Shown here piece after piece: positions 7,060 to 13,157 of a stretch of DNA of 15,105 bases. The position numbers were made by a program, and so were the translations under genes. Position 1 is the stretch's first letter. Every line of letters begins with the position of its first letter. The notes beneath the pieces were generated by a model. The model was not told the origin of the DNA. It was given only the letters and a program-made list of their open reading frames with translations, and did not search any database. The stretch spans positions 1 through 15,105 of the forward strand of contig JANYGR010000330.1 of NCBI GenBank assembly GCA_025359355.1. Reading direction: 5' to 3'. The stretch comes from Bacteroidota bacterium. GTDB taxonomy: Bacteria > Bacteroidota > Bacteroidia > B-17B0 > Aurantibacillaceae.

Positions 7060-7659
7060 TTATTTTGATTTTGTTAATTCGATTGTACAATCAATTCTAA
7101 CATCTTCGCTTACTGCTACTCCGCCTGCTTCTAAAGCTGCGTTCCAAGTTAAACCAAAATCTTTACGATTTAATTTACCTGTTACTTTAAATGCATAACG
7201 CATCATTCCATAAGGATCTTTAACTACTTTTGAAGCTCCAATGGCAGTTAACATTACTATTTTAGTTACGCCATGCATAGTCAATTCTCCCGTTAAAATG
7301 TAAGAATTTTTCATTTTAGGATTCGCTTTCATTGACGTACTTTTAAATGTCATGTTAGGGAATTTAGCTACATCAAAAAAATCAGGGCTTTTTAAGTGAC
7401 CATCACGTTTTTCGTCATCAGTATTAATACTGTTTACATCAATTTTAAAATCAATAGAAGCATCTGTAAAATCTGTTTCCGTTTTTGAAGATACTTTACC
7501 TTCATACATTTTAAATTTACCCTCTGTTTCACTCACCATCATGTGGGTTACAGCAAATCCCATTTTACTGTGAGAAGCATCTACATTCCAATTTGTTTGT
7601 GCTTTTGCACTTAACGAAATAGCCGCAACAGCTACTAATGTTTTAAACGTTGTTTTCAT
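7060..7659 (-). CDS. YceI family periplasmic lipid-binding-like protein
   Basis: This 199-residue exported protein has a signal peptide at about 1-20 (ending SAKA-Q). The mature part is one YceI domain, a lipocalin-like barrel that in characterised members binds polyprenoid or other amphiphilic molecules in the periplasm. Family landmarks are the opening NWNVDASHSKMGFAVTHMM (about 23-41), the central DGHLKSPDFFDVAKFPNMTFKS region (about 86-107), GELTMHGVTK (about 124-133) and the late RKDFGLTWNAALEAGG (about 165-180). It has its own promoter, with a strong inverted repeat over the -33 position, and its own terminator, so it is probably a separately regulated single-gene unit. The ligand cannot be told from sequence. 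Confidence 0.93.
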   Translation of the reverse strand: MKTTFKTLVAVAAISLSAKAQTNWNVDASHSKMGFAVTHMMVSETEGKFKMYEGKVSSKTETDFTDASIDFKIDVNSINTDDEKRDGHLKSPDFFDVAKFPNMTFKSTSMKANPKMKNSYILTGELTMHGVTKIVMLTAIGASKVVKDPYGMMRYAFKVTGKLNRKDFGLTWNAALEAGGVAVSEDVRIDCTIELTKSK

Positions 7660-7700
7660 TTTTTGGTTTTATTGTTTTAAGTTAAATTAAATTTCGTTCA

Positions 7701-7730
7701 CAAATGTATGCATAAATTTAGATGTTACAA
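7701..7730 (-). promoter_or_regulatory. Promoter of yceI (Bacteroidota -33/-7 type)
   Basis: Reading the minus strand, the -7 box TACATTTG (complement of 7701-7708) fits the Bacteroidota consensus TAnnTTTG perfectly. A TTG (complement of 7728-7730) lies 19 bases upstream as the -33 element. Transcription would begin roughly 5 bases past the box and give a leader of about 35 bases before the yceI ATG at 7659. The -33 element lies at the centre of the inverted repeat at 7713-7742. Confidence 0.7.
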
Positions 7731-7742
7731 CATCTAAATTTA
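7713..7742. promoter_or_regulatory. Perfect 14-bp inverted repeat, probable operator between yceI and murI
   Basis: TAAATTTAGATGTT (7713-7726) and AACATCTAAATTTA (7729-7742) are perfect complements separated by AC. The repeat covers the -33 element of yceI and ends 6 bases before the likely -33 TTG of murI. A partial extra copy of the arm, TAAATTTAG, lies at 7753-7761 inside the murI spacer. The short spacing and dyad symmetry fit a dimeric winged-helix repressor such as a MarR-type protein. No candidate regulator is encoded in the window apart from the partial Crp/Fnr gene at the far end. Confidence 0.7.
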
Positions 7743-7748
7743 AAATAA

Positions 7749-7779
7749 TTGTTAAATTTAGTATAAAAAGCTAATTTTG
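7749..7779 (+). promoter_or_regulatory. Promoter of murI (Bacteroidota -33/-7 type)
   Basis: TAATTTTG (7772-7779) fits the TAnnTTTG -7 consensus, and TTG (7749-7751) lies 20 bases upstream as a -33 element. The box ends only 5 bases before the proposed murI initiation codon at 7785, so the transcript would be leaderless or almost so. Confidence 0.65.
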
Positions 7780-7784
7780 AGTCG

Positions 7785-8624
7785 ATTATAAAAGAGCAAA
7801 AAACATATTCACCAATTGGCGTATTTGATTCGGGTTACGGCGGACTTACCATTTTAAAAGAATTAGTGGATACGCTACCTCAGTATGATTACTTGTATTT
7901 AGGGGATAATGCCCGTGCGCCTTATGGCTCTCGATCCTTTGAAACAGTTTACGAATATACCTTACAATGTGTCCATCAACTCTTTGATAATGGTTGTGAA
8001 TTAGTGATACTTGCTTGTAATACAGCGTCAGCAAAGGCATTAAGAACCATACAACAAAAAGACCTATCCTTAATCGATCCTAAAAAAAGAGTATTGGGGG
8101 TCATCAGGCCTACTACTGAAATCGTAGGAAACTACACTAAAACCAACCATGTTGGCATTTTTGCAACAAGCGGTACAGTCTCTTCTCAATCTTACGTTAT
8201 TGAAATAGAAAAATTCTATCCTGATATTAAAGTGTTTCAAGAAGCTTGTCCTATGTGGGTTCCCTTGATTGAAAATAATGAATTAAGTGGTGCGGGTGCA
8301 GAATATTTTGTAAAAAAACATATAGATCATTTGTTTTCACAATCACCAAATATAGATACCATCATTTTAGGATGTACTCACTATCCATTATTAAAATCGT
8401 TGATAGAAAAACATTTACCCAAACAAGTTACCTTATTAACGCAAGGACATATAGTAGCTGATGGCTTGAAAGACTACTTAATGAGGCATCCCGAAATGGA
8501 AACATTAATTTCAAAAAATGGCAGTGTTCAATTTTTGACAACTGATTCTGCTGAATTATTTGATAAACAAGCGAGTTTATTTTTTGGAAAAGACATACAA
8601 TCTAAACACCTGAGTTTGAAATAA
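7785..8624 (+). CDS. murI: Glutamate racemase, apparently with a non-canonical start codon
   Basis: MurI converts L- to D-glutamate for peptidoglycan. All catalytic landmarks are present: PIGVFDSGYGGLT with Asp15, LACNTASA with Cys78 and ILGCTHYPLL with Cys197, numbered from 7785. The 279-residue length is normal (about 265-285). The start is the problem. The reading frame is open from the TAA at 7764-7766, but no ATG, GTG or TTG lies in frame before the conserved PIGVFDSG. The candidates are ATT at 7785 or ATA at 7788, giving xIKEQKTYSPIGVFDSG. The first standard codon, GTG at 7866, would remove Asp15 and the substrate-binding loop. Either ATT/ATA is used, or the base at 7787 is a mutation or assembly error (ATT for ATG). 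Divergent from yceI; the repeat protein follows 35 bases downstream. Confidence 0.88.
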   Translation: MIKEQKTYSPIGVFDSGYGGLTILKELVDTLPQYDYLYLGDNARAPYGSRSFETVYEYTLQCVHQLFDNGCELVILACNTASAKALRTIQQKDLSLIDPKKRVLGVIRPTTEIVGNYTKTNHVGIFATSGTVSSQSYVIEIEKFYPDIKVFQEACPMWVPLIENNELSGAGAEYFVKKHIDHLFSQSPNIDTIILGCTHYPLLKSLIEKHLPKQVTLLTQGHIVADGLKDYLMRHPEMETLISKNGSVQFLTTDSAELFDKQASLFFGKDIQSKHLSLK

Positions 8625-8659
8625 TAGTTTATCTTTATAAATATCTTGAACCAATTTTC

Positions 8660-9073
8660 ATGAAACTTTTTTTTAGCACATTATTCTTTGCGATAATACA
8701 TTTTACCTTCTCTCAGACTGTTCAAAATAGCAACTATTCAACAGTGGGTTATATAAAAGATGATGGTTCTGTTCAAAATTCTAACTACTCTACTATTGGA
8801 TACATCAAGTCAGATGGAACCGTTCAAAATTCTAATTATTCAACAGTGGGGTATATTAAATCTGATGGAACTATCCAAAACTCAAACTACTCAACAATTG
8901 GCTATATCAAGCAAGATGGCACGGTTCAAAATTCAAATTATTCGACAATAGGTTATATTAAAGAGGATGGTACTTTACAAAACTCTAATTATAGTACTAT
9001 TGGATATGCTAAAAATATCAATAAAAAATGGGCCGCTTCAGCCGTTTTCTTTTTCTTTTATCATTTGAATTAA
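8660..9073 (+). CDS. Secreted protein of six 17-residue repeats (beta-flower-like)
   Basis: This 137-residue protein has a signal peptide at about 1-19 (ending FSQ). It is followed by six tandem copies of a 17-residue unit with the consensus VQNSNYSTIGYIKxDGT (residues 21 to about 121). The C-terminal tail is hydrophobic (WAASAVFFFFYHLN). The repeat and tail resemble small Bacteroidota proteins sometimes called '5-fold beta-flower' proteins; I make this link from memory and with moderate confidence. Each unit probably forms a beta-hairpin and the whole a compact radial or solenoid structure. The function is unknown. It begins 35 bases after murI with no terminator between, so the two may be co-transcribed. 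No promoter with a good TAnnTTTG box is seen in the gap. Confidence 0.85.
   Translation: MKLFFSTLFFAIIHFTFSQTVQNSNYSTVGYIKDDGSVQNSNYSTIGYIKSDGTVQNSNYSTVGYIKSDGTIQNSNYSTIGYIKQDGTVQNSNYSTIGYIKEDGTLQNSNYSTIGYAKNINKKWAASAVFFFFYHLN
8720..9022 (+). repeat. Six tandem 51-bp coding repeats
   Basis: The repeats encode the 17-residue units of the secreted protein. Unit starts are near 8720, 8771, 8822, 8873, 8924 and 8975, and the last unit is degenerate at its end (AKNIN replaces IKxDG). The protein is almost invariant between units, but codons differ widely: the first Ser of QNS is AGC, TCT or TCA, and the Ser of NYS is TCA, TCT, TCG or AGT. Confidence 0.92.
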
Positions 9074-9141
9074 GAAGTATTATTTTAAAAATCAAATAAC
9101 TTTCTTTAACAAAAAAATAGGTGTTTTTTCATTAAAAAAAT

Positions 9142-9149
9142 TACCTTTA
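9142..9149 (+). promoter_or_regulatory. Possible -7 box of bamD
   Basis: TACCTTTA differs from the Bacteroidota TAnnTTTG consensus only at the last base. It lies 8 bases before the TTG start of bamD. There is no clear -33 TTG at the right distance, so this is a weak call; bamD could instead be read through from murI. Confidence 0.35.
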
Positions 9150-9157
9150 CATCCTCC

Positions 9158-9961
9158 TTGAAAAAAATTAGTACATACCTTATTTTAATTGTAGCAATTG
9201 CGTTAACAAGTTGCGATGGTTATAACAAACTTTTAAAAAGTTCTAACTATGAGTTAAAGCTTGAAAGAGCACAACAATACTATGCTAAGGGTAATTATGT
9301 GAAAGCCATGGCTTTGTTTGAGGAGTTAATTCCTGTATATAAAGGAACTGACAAAGCAGAAGAAATTTATTACTACTATTCGTATTGTAATTATTACCAA
9401 GGAGATTACGGCTTATCTCAATATCATTTCAAAAATTATGCTCGTAGTTTTCCTAACGGGAAACATGCCGAAGAATGTTTATTCTTAAATGCTTATTGCT
9501 ATTACCTCAATTCTCCAGCCTATCATTTAGATCAAACAGATACTAAAAATGCAATGGCCGAATTACAAAATTTCATTGATCAATATCCTGAAAGTTCTCG
9601 CATAGATTCATGTAATAAAATTTCTGATTTATTAAGAGGTAAATTAGAAAGAAAAGAACATGATATTACTATTCAGTATTTTAATATTGGAGATTATAAA
9701 GCAGCAATTGCATCTGGTAATAATTTCGCAAAAGACTTTCCTGAATCGCATTTTATTGATGAATTAATGTATACAACGGTTAACTCCTATTACTTATTAG
9801 CAATTAACAGTCTGGAAACTAAAAAGTTAGAAAGATTAAATTTATCTATAGAAAGTTATTTAAAATTAGTAGATTTGTACCCTAATAGTAACTATTCGTT
9901 AAAAGCCGAAAGCATTTACGAAAGTTGCAAGAAAATGAAAAGTAATATAAAAACACAGTAA
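9158..9961 (+). CDS. bamD: Outer membrane protein assembly factor BamD (TPR lipoprotein)
   Basis: BamD is a periplasmic-face lipoprotein of the Bam complex, which folds beta-barrels into the outer membrane together with BamA. The 267-residue protein begins MKKISTYLILIVAIALTSC, a lipoprotein signal with lipobox LTSC and lipidated Cys19. TPR helices follow from about 31 to 262 (for example QQYYAKGNYVKAMALFEEL at about 39-57 and YQGDYGLSQYHFKNYARSFPNGKHAEEC). Length and arrangement are normal for the family. The start is TTG at 9158. It is chosen because it places two Lys directly before the hydrophobic core, and no ATG exists in frame nearby upstream. rpoZ follows with one base between stop and start, the usual Bacteroidota bamD-rpoZ pairing. 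Confidence 0.92.
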   Translation: MKKISTYLILIVAIALTSCDGYNKLLKSSNYELKLERAQQYYAKGNYVKAMALFEELIPVYKGTDKAEEIYYYYSYCNYYQGDYGLSQYHFKNYARSFPNGKHAEECLFLNAYCYYLNSPAYHLDQTDTKNAMAELQNFIDQYPESSRIDSCNKISDLLRGKLERKEHDITIQYFNIGDYKAAIASGNNFAKDFPESHFIDELMYTTVNSYYLLAINSLETKKLERLNLSIESYLKLVDLYPNSNYSLKAESIYESCKKMKSNIKTQ

Positions 9962-9962
9962 G

Positions 9963-10298
9963 ATGGATTTCAAAAAAAGCAACGCAGAACCAAGTACAGT
10001 AACTCGTGATATCAGAAATTTTGATGGACCAACGGGAAATTTATACGAATCAATTTCTATTATCTCTAAACGTGCTAATCAAATTAGCTCAGAAATAAAA
10101 GAAGAATTATCTGCTAAGTTAGCTGAGTTTGCTAGTAATTCAGACAATTTAGAAGAAATTTTTGAAAACAGAGAACAAATTGAAATCTCTAAACACTACG
10201 AAAAAATGCCTAAACCAGCATTAATTGCTATACAAGAATTTTTAGAAGACAAAACGTATTACCGTAACCCTGCTAAAGAAAACGTAGCACTTAAGTAA
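9963..10298 (+). CDS. rpoZ: DNA-directed RNA polymerase omega subunit (Bacteroidota type)
   Basis: This is a 111-residue cytoplasmic protein. Omega helps fold and hold the beta-prime subunit of RNA polymerase. The sequence has the Bacteroidota form: an N-terminal VTRDIRNFDGPTGNLYES segment, the core helix SIISKRANQISSEIKEEL (about 32-49), then NLEEIFENREQIEISKHYE and the C-terminal KTYYRNPAKEN. It is longer than the roughly 70-90 residue proteobacterial omega, as usual for this phylum. It is translated directly behind bamD (TAAGATG junction) and closed by a strong terminator at 10318-10354. Confidence 0.92.
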   Translation: MDFKKSNAEPSTVTRDIRNFDGPTGNLYESISIISKRANQISSEIKEELSAKLAEFASNSDNLEEIFENREQIEISKHYEKMPKPALIAIQEFLEDKTYYRNPAKENVALK

Positions 10299-10317
10299 TA
10301 TTTTTTATAAAAAATAT

Positions 10318-10354
10318 AAAACCCCATTAACTCATTGTTGATGGGGTTTTATTT
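10318..10354 (+). terminator. Strong rho-independent terminator after rpoZ
   Basis: AAAACCCCATTAAC (10318-10331) pairs with GTTGATGGGGTTTT (10337-10350) over 14 positions with a single T-G wobble around the loop TCATT. It is followed by ATTTT. The A-run on the left makes it potentially bidirectional, but only the rightward bamD-rpoZ transcript needs it. Confidence 0.92.
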
Positions 10355-10386
10355 TAAACACAAATAAAATATAAATTTAAAAAATT

Positions 10387-11871
10387 ATGAAAACACTATT
10401 TTTACTTTTCGCCGTATTTTCTTTAACAACTGTATTTGCGCAAGATATTACGATCGTTCCTGGCACAGAATTTAAAGTGGATGATGGCTCGCATTACGAC
10501 TATTATATTGGCAATGATGATTCGGGAGTTTACATTAAACGAACAAGTACCAAAGGAAAGGGTATTTATCAATTAATTCAAAAATTAGATCCTAAAACCT
10601 TGGCGGTTATCTATTCTAAAGGCTTTGAGTCAGAACGATTAGAAAGTATCAGCTATTGTTTTTTGAAAGAAGGTAAAATATTTATTTTTTCTCAAAAATT
10701 TGATAAAGTAGAAAAAAATCAATATTTTTTAATGAGACAATTTTCAGCCGCTACTGGTGATATGATAGGTGATGTGAAACAAGTAGCTTCTACGACTTGC
10801 GATCCTTTTTATGCTAATAATTTACATTTTAGTGTAAGCTTTTCTCCTGATGGAAAAAAATTCTTGGTTTTAGATATTAATCCGAATAATAAAGAAACTC
10901 CGCCCATTAATATTTATGAAACAGCAACACTAAAAAAAATAAGTACCAAAAATGTAATATCAGCATACAAAAAATCCACTATCAGTAGTTTTAATTACCG
11001 AGTAGATAATACTGGAGCTTTATTTTATTTATTTTATTATATGAAAGATTTTGATACCAAAACTAAAGGGTTAGCGGTAGCTAACGTTCAGCCAGAAATA
11101 GTACAAGCTATCATTACACCTTTAGATTTAGAAAAATTTGAATTGGTTAATGGAACCTTTCAATTTGTAAATAATAGTTTGGCTTTTTGTGGTATTTTTA
11201 AAGAAGACAAAGAAACTAAAAAACATGAAGAGAAAGGTATTGGTGTATATTCTTTTTTTATTGATGCCAAAACAAACAATATAACAAGTAAAGGCTTTGA
11301 TTATTTTTCAAAAGATGTAAAAGAAAAATTAACATACAAAGATGGGTTAATTCAAGAAAGTCCAGCCGAAAAATTTTATTCATTCGAAGAAATTTTCACT
11401 GTCGGAGAAAGCGTGTATTTAATAGAAAGTCATTCCTATGCGATTTCCGGTAATAGTTATACTAGCTATGAGCGCGAATTAATTGTTTCTAAATTTAACA
11501 AAACAGGTAAATTAGAATGGATGAAAATTATTCCAAAATTCACAGCAAATAATATGAACAACTTTAACTATGTCGTTCGTAATAATAAGGTATATTTATT
11601 TTATGCCGAACATCCAAAAAACTTAGAGCGCACAACAGTTGATACCTATGAGCCTAAAAAATACGTAGAAATTAAAAATTACAATGGCTCTGTATTAGTA
11701 TGCACTACTATTGACGAAAAAGGTAATTTAAATCGTAGCGAAGTATTAAGAAATGTAGGTTGGTGCTATGATCCTGTTTCTACTAATATTTTATTAGATA
11801 AAGATAATGCATTAGTATTACGAATGATTAATAGAGGAGCAGAACGTTACGATAAAGTAATATTGAAATAG
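10387..11871 (+). CDS. Exported protein of unknown function, probably beta-propeller-like
   Basis: This 494-residue protein has a clear signal peptide at about 1-18 (ending VFA-Q) and no lipobox. I do not recognise a named family. The body is rich in alternating beta strands with short turns. One segment resembles a propeller blade (FSPDGKKFLVLDINP, about 155-169), and another pattern recurs, 'aromatic strand, DGK/DNK turn, KVYLFY' (KTGKLEWMKIIP, NNKVYLFYAE). A propeller is therefore likely, but I cannot count blades with confidence. There is no membrane segment and no recognisable type IX sorting domain, so it is expected in the periplasm or loosely attached to the outer membrane. It is flanked on the left by the rpoZ terminator, so it needs its own promoter in 10355-10386, where none is evident. 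Its stop codon abuts the rsmE stop on the other strand. Confidence 0.75.
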   Translation: MKTLFLLFAVFSLTTVFAQDITIVPGTEFKVDDGSHYDYYIGNDDSGVYIKRTSTKGKGIYQLIQKLDPKTLAVIYSKGFESERLESISYCFLKEGKIFIFSQKFDKVEKNQYFLMRQFSAATGDMIGDVKQVASTTCDPFYANNLHFSVSFSPDGKKFLVLDINPNNKETPPINIYETATLKKISTKNVISAYKKSTISSFNYRVDNTGALFYLFYYMKDFDTKTKGLAVANVQPEIVQAIITPLDLEKFELVNGTFQFVNNSLAFCGIFKEDKETKKHEEKGIGVYSFFIDAKTNNITSKGFDYFSKDVKEKLTYKDGLIQESPAEKFYSFEEIFTVGESVYLIESHSYAISGNSYTSYERELIVSKFNKTGKLEWMKIIPKFTANNMNNFNYVVRNNKVYLFYAEHPKNLERTTVDTYEPKKYVEIKNYNGSVLVCTTIDEKGNLNRSEVLRNVGWCYDPVSTNILLDKDNALVLRMINRGAERYDKVILK

Positions 11872-12570
11872 TTAAGCATTAACTACCGAAAAAGCATTAC
11901 AAACATAAAGTCCAGCTGTTTCCGTACGTAAGCGGCTATCGCCTAATGCAACCGGAAGGTAGTTTAATGAAGTAGCTAAAGTAATTTCATCTTTACTGAA
12001 ATCGCCCTCAGGACCAATTAATACAAGCGTTGTTTTGTTTTTTAAAATATGTTGCTTCAAATGCTGTTTGGTATGTTCTTCGCAATACGCAATTAATTTC
12101 ACATCAGCTGATGCACTTTTTATAAATGTATTGAAATCAATAACAGAATTTAATTTTGGTAAATAGGCTTGTTTACTTTGTTTCACGGCACTTTCGGCTA
12201 CCTTACGTGTTCTATCATCCTTTACAACGGTTCGTTCAGAGTTATTACAACGTAAAAATGTAATTTCATCTACACCAATTTCTACGGCTTTTTCTACAAA
12301 CCACTCAATACGCTCAATATTTTTAGTAGGCGCAATAGCTACGTGTAAGTAGTAATTGCGAGTTTTAGCTACCACCTCTTTATTACTTAAGGAAACAGCG
12401 CATTGTTTAGCGTGAGCAGCTACAATTGTTCCTATAGCTCTAATACCTGCGCCATCAATCACTTGTATGGTATCACCTACTTTGTGACGTAATACCTTCA
12501 CACAATGCAACGACTCATCTTCATTTAAGATAGCTGCATTATTTTGTATAATTCCAAAAAATGTATTCAT
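11872..12570 (-). CDS. rsmE: 16S rRNA (uracil-1498-N3)-methyltransferase
   Basis: RsmE methylates N3 of U1498 in 16S rRNA using S-adenosylmethionine. This 232-residue protein has the normal layout: an N-terminal PUA-like RNA-binding domain (about 1-68; HCVKVLRHKVGDTIQVIDG) and a C-terminal SPOUT methyltransferase with a deep trefoil knot. Visible motifs are APTK (80-83), IEWFVEKAVEIGV (88-100), the QSKQAYLP segment (131-138), the AdoMet-binding IGPEGDFS (185-192) and LGDSRLRTETAG (209-220). Its ATG overlaps the stop of the upstream TonB-domain gene in a TAATG junction, so translation is probably coupled. It converges on the unknown exported gene with no bases between the two stop codons. Confidence 0.95.
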   Translation of the reverse strand: MNTFFGIIQNNAAILNEDESLHCVKVLRHKVGDTIQVIDGAGIRAIGTIVAAHAKQCAVSLSNKEVVAKTRNYYLHVAIAPTKNIERIEWFVEKAVEIGVDEITFLRCNNSERTVVKDDRTRKVAESAVKQSKQAYLPKLNSVIDFNTFIKSASADVKLIAYCEEHTKQHLKQHILKNKTTLVLIGPEGDFSKDEITLATSLNYLPVALGDSRLRTETAGLYVCNAFSVVNA

Positions 12571-13088
12571 TAGTTTTTAAATTCTATGCCAATTGCAAAA
12601 GGCATTTCGGTGGCAACACGCCCCACTTTCCCAGGATTCCACTCAGGCATAAATTTCACAACACGAAGTGCTTCTTCATCGCAACCCATGCCAACCATTT
12701 TTATAACCTTAATGTCTTTTAATTTACCATCAATACCAACCGTAAATGCAACGTTAACCGTAATGGTAATCCCACTTTTTTTTACTTCCTCAGGAACAAC
12801 CACATTTGCTTTGATAAAATCTAACATTGCTTGTTGGCCATCTTTGTATGACGGCGCTATTGGCAGTGGATTAGGGTGTTGATGAGCATTCGTTTCATTA
12901 TTTTGAGTTGTATTAATGACGGTTGATGTAGATACGGTTTGAGTATTGTTTTTAGTAACCGTTTTTTTCTTCACCTTTTTTTTAGGGTGATGAGTTATCT
13001 TTTTGGTTGTATCTGAAGGCATTGAGTGTGATGCAAACATGGTGCTTACAAACATTGATAAAGCTGCTATTATTATAAATTTCGTCAT
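12570..13088 (-). CDS. Exported TonB C-terminal domain protein
   Basis: This 172-residue protein has an N-terminal hydrophobic segment at about 4-19 followed by a signal-peptidase-like site (MFA-S). Next come a basic stretch (Lys-rich, 29-46), a Thr/Asn/Gln-rich linker (47-80) and a TonB C-terminal domain from about 83 to 170. The TonB pattern is clear: AFTVGIDGKLKDIKVIK, then GCDEEALRVVKFMPEWNPGK and a final strand EMPFAIGIEF. Classical TonB transfers proton-motive energy to outer-membrane receptors and needs an uncleaved N-terminal anchor and a Pro-rich spacer. Here the spacer is short and not Pro-rich, so this may be a periplasmic TonB-domain protein and not a true energy transducer. It shares a one-base overlap (TAATG) with rsmE. 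A possible -7 box lies just upstream. Confidence 0.85.
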   Translation of the reverse strand: MTKFIIIAALSMFVSTMFASHSMPSDTTKKITHHPKKKVKKKTVTKNNTQTVSTSTVINTTQNNETNAHQHPNPLPIAPSYKDGQQAMLDFIKANVVVPEEVKKSGITITVNVAFTVGIDGKLKDIKVIKMVGMGCDEEALRVVKFMPEWNPGKVGRVATEMPFAIGIEFKN

Positions 13089-13099
13089 TATTATTTTTT

Positions 13100-13107
13100 C
13101 AAAATTA
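13100..13107 (-). promoter_or_regulatory. Probable -7 box of the tonB-like/rsmE operon
   Basis: On the minus strand, TAATTTTG (complement of 13100-13107) matches TAnnTTTG and lies 11 bases before the ATG at 13088. No good -33 TTG is seen about 20 bases upstream. The implied leader is very short. Confidence 0.45.
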
Positions 13108-13157
13108 GTTCCGTAAATTTACTTATAATAATCATAACTCATCATACTTGTTAATCA

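Noticed and set aside
7866..8624. murI as a shorter gene starting at GTG 7866
   Set aside because: This would remove the conserved PIGVFDSGYGGL segment with the catalytic Asp, which is perfectly preserved in frame upstream at 7812-7850.
7785..8624. murI as a pseudogene
   Set aside because: Apart from the start codon, the frame is intact, the length is normal, and both catalytic Cys and the Asp are present.
8720..9022. CRISPR-like array from the regular 51-bp spacing
   Set aside because: The repeats are in-frame coding units with no unique spacers; conservation is at the protein level and not the DNA level.
12586..12882. 98-codon open frame on the plus strand
   Set aside because: It is antisense to the TonB C-terminal domain, which has a clear family match.
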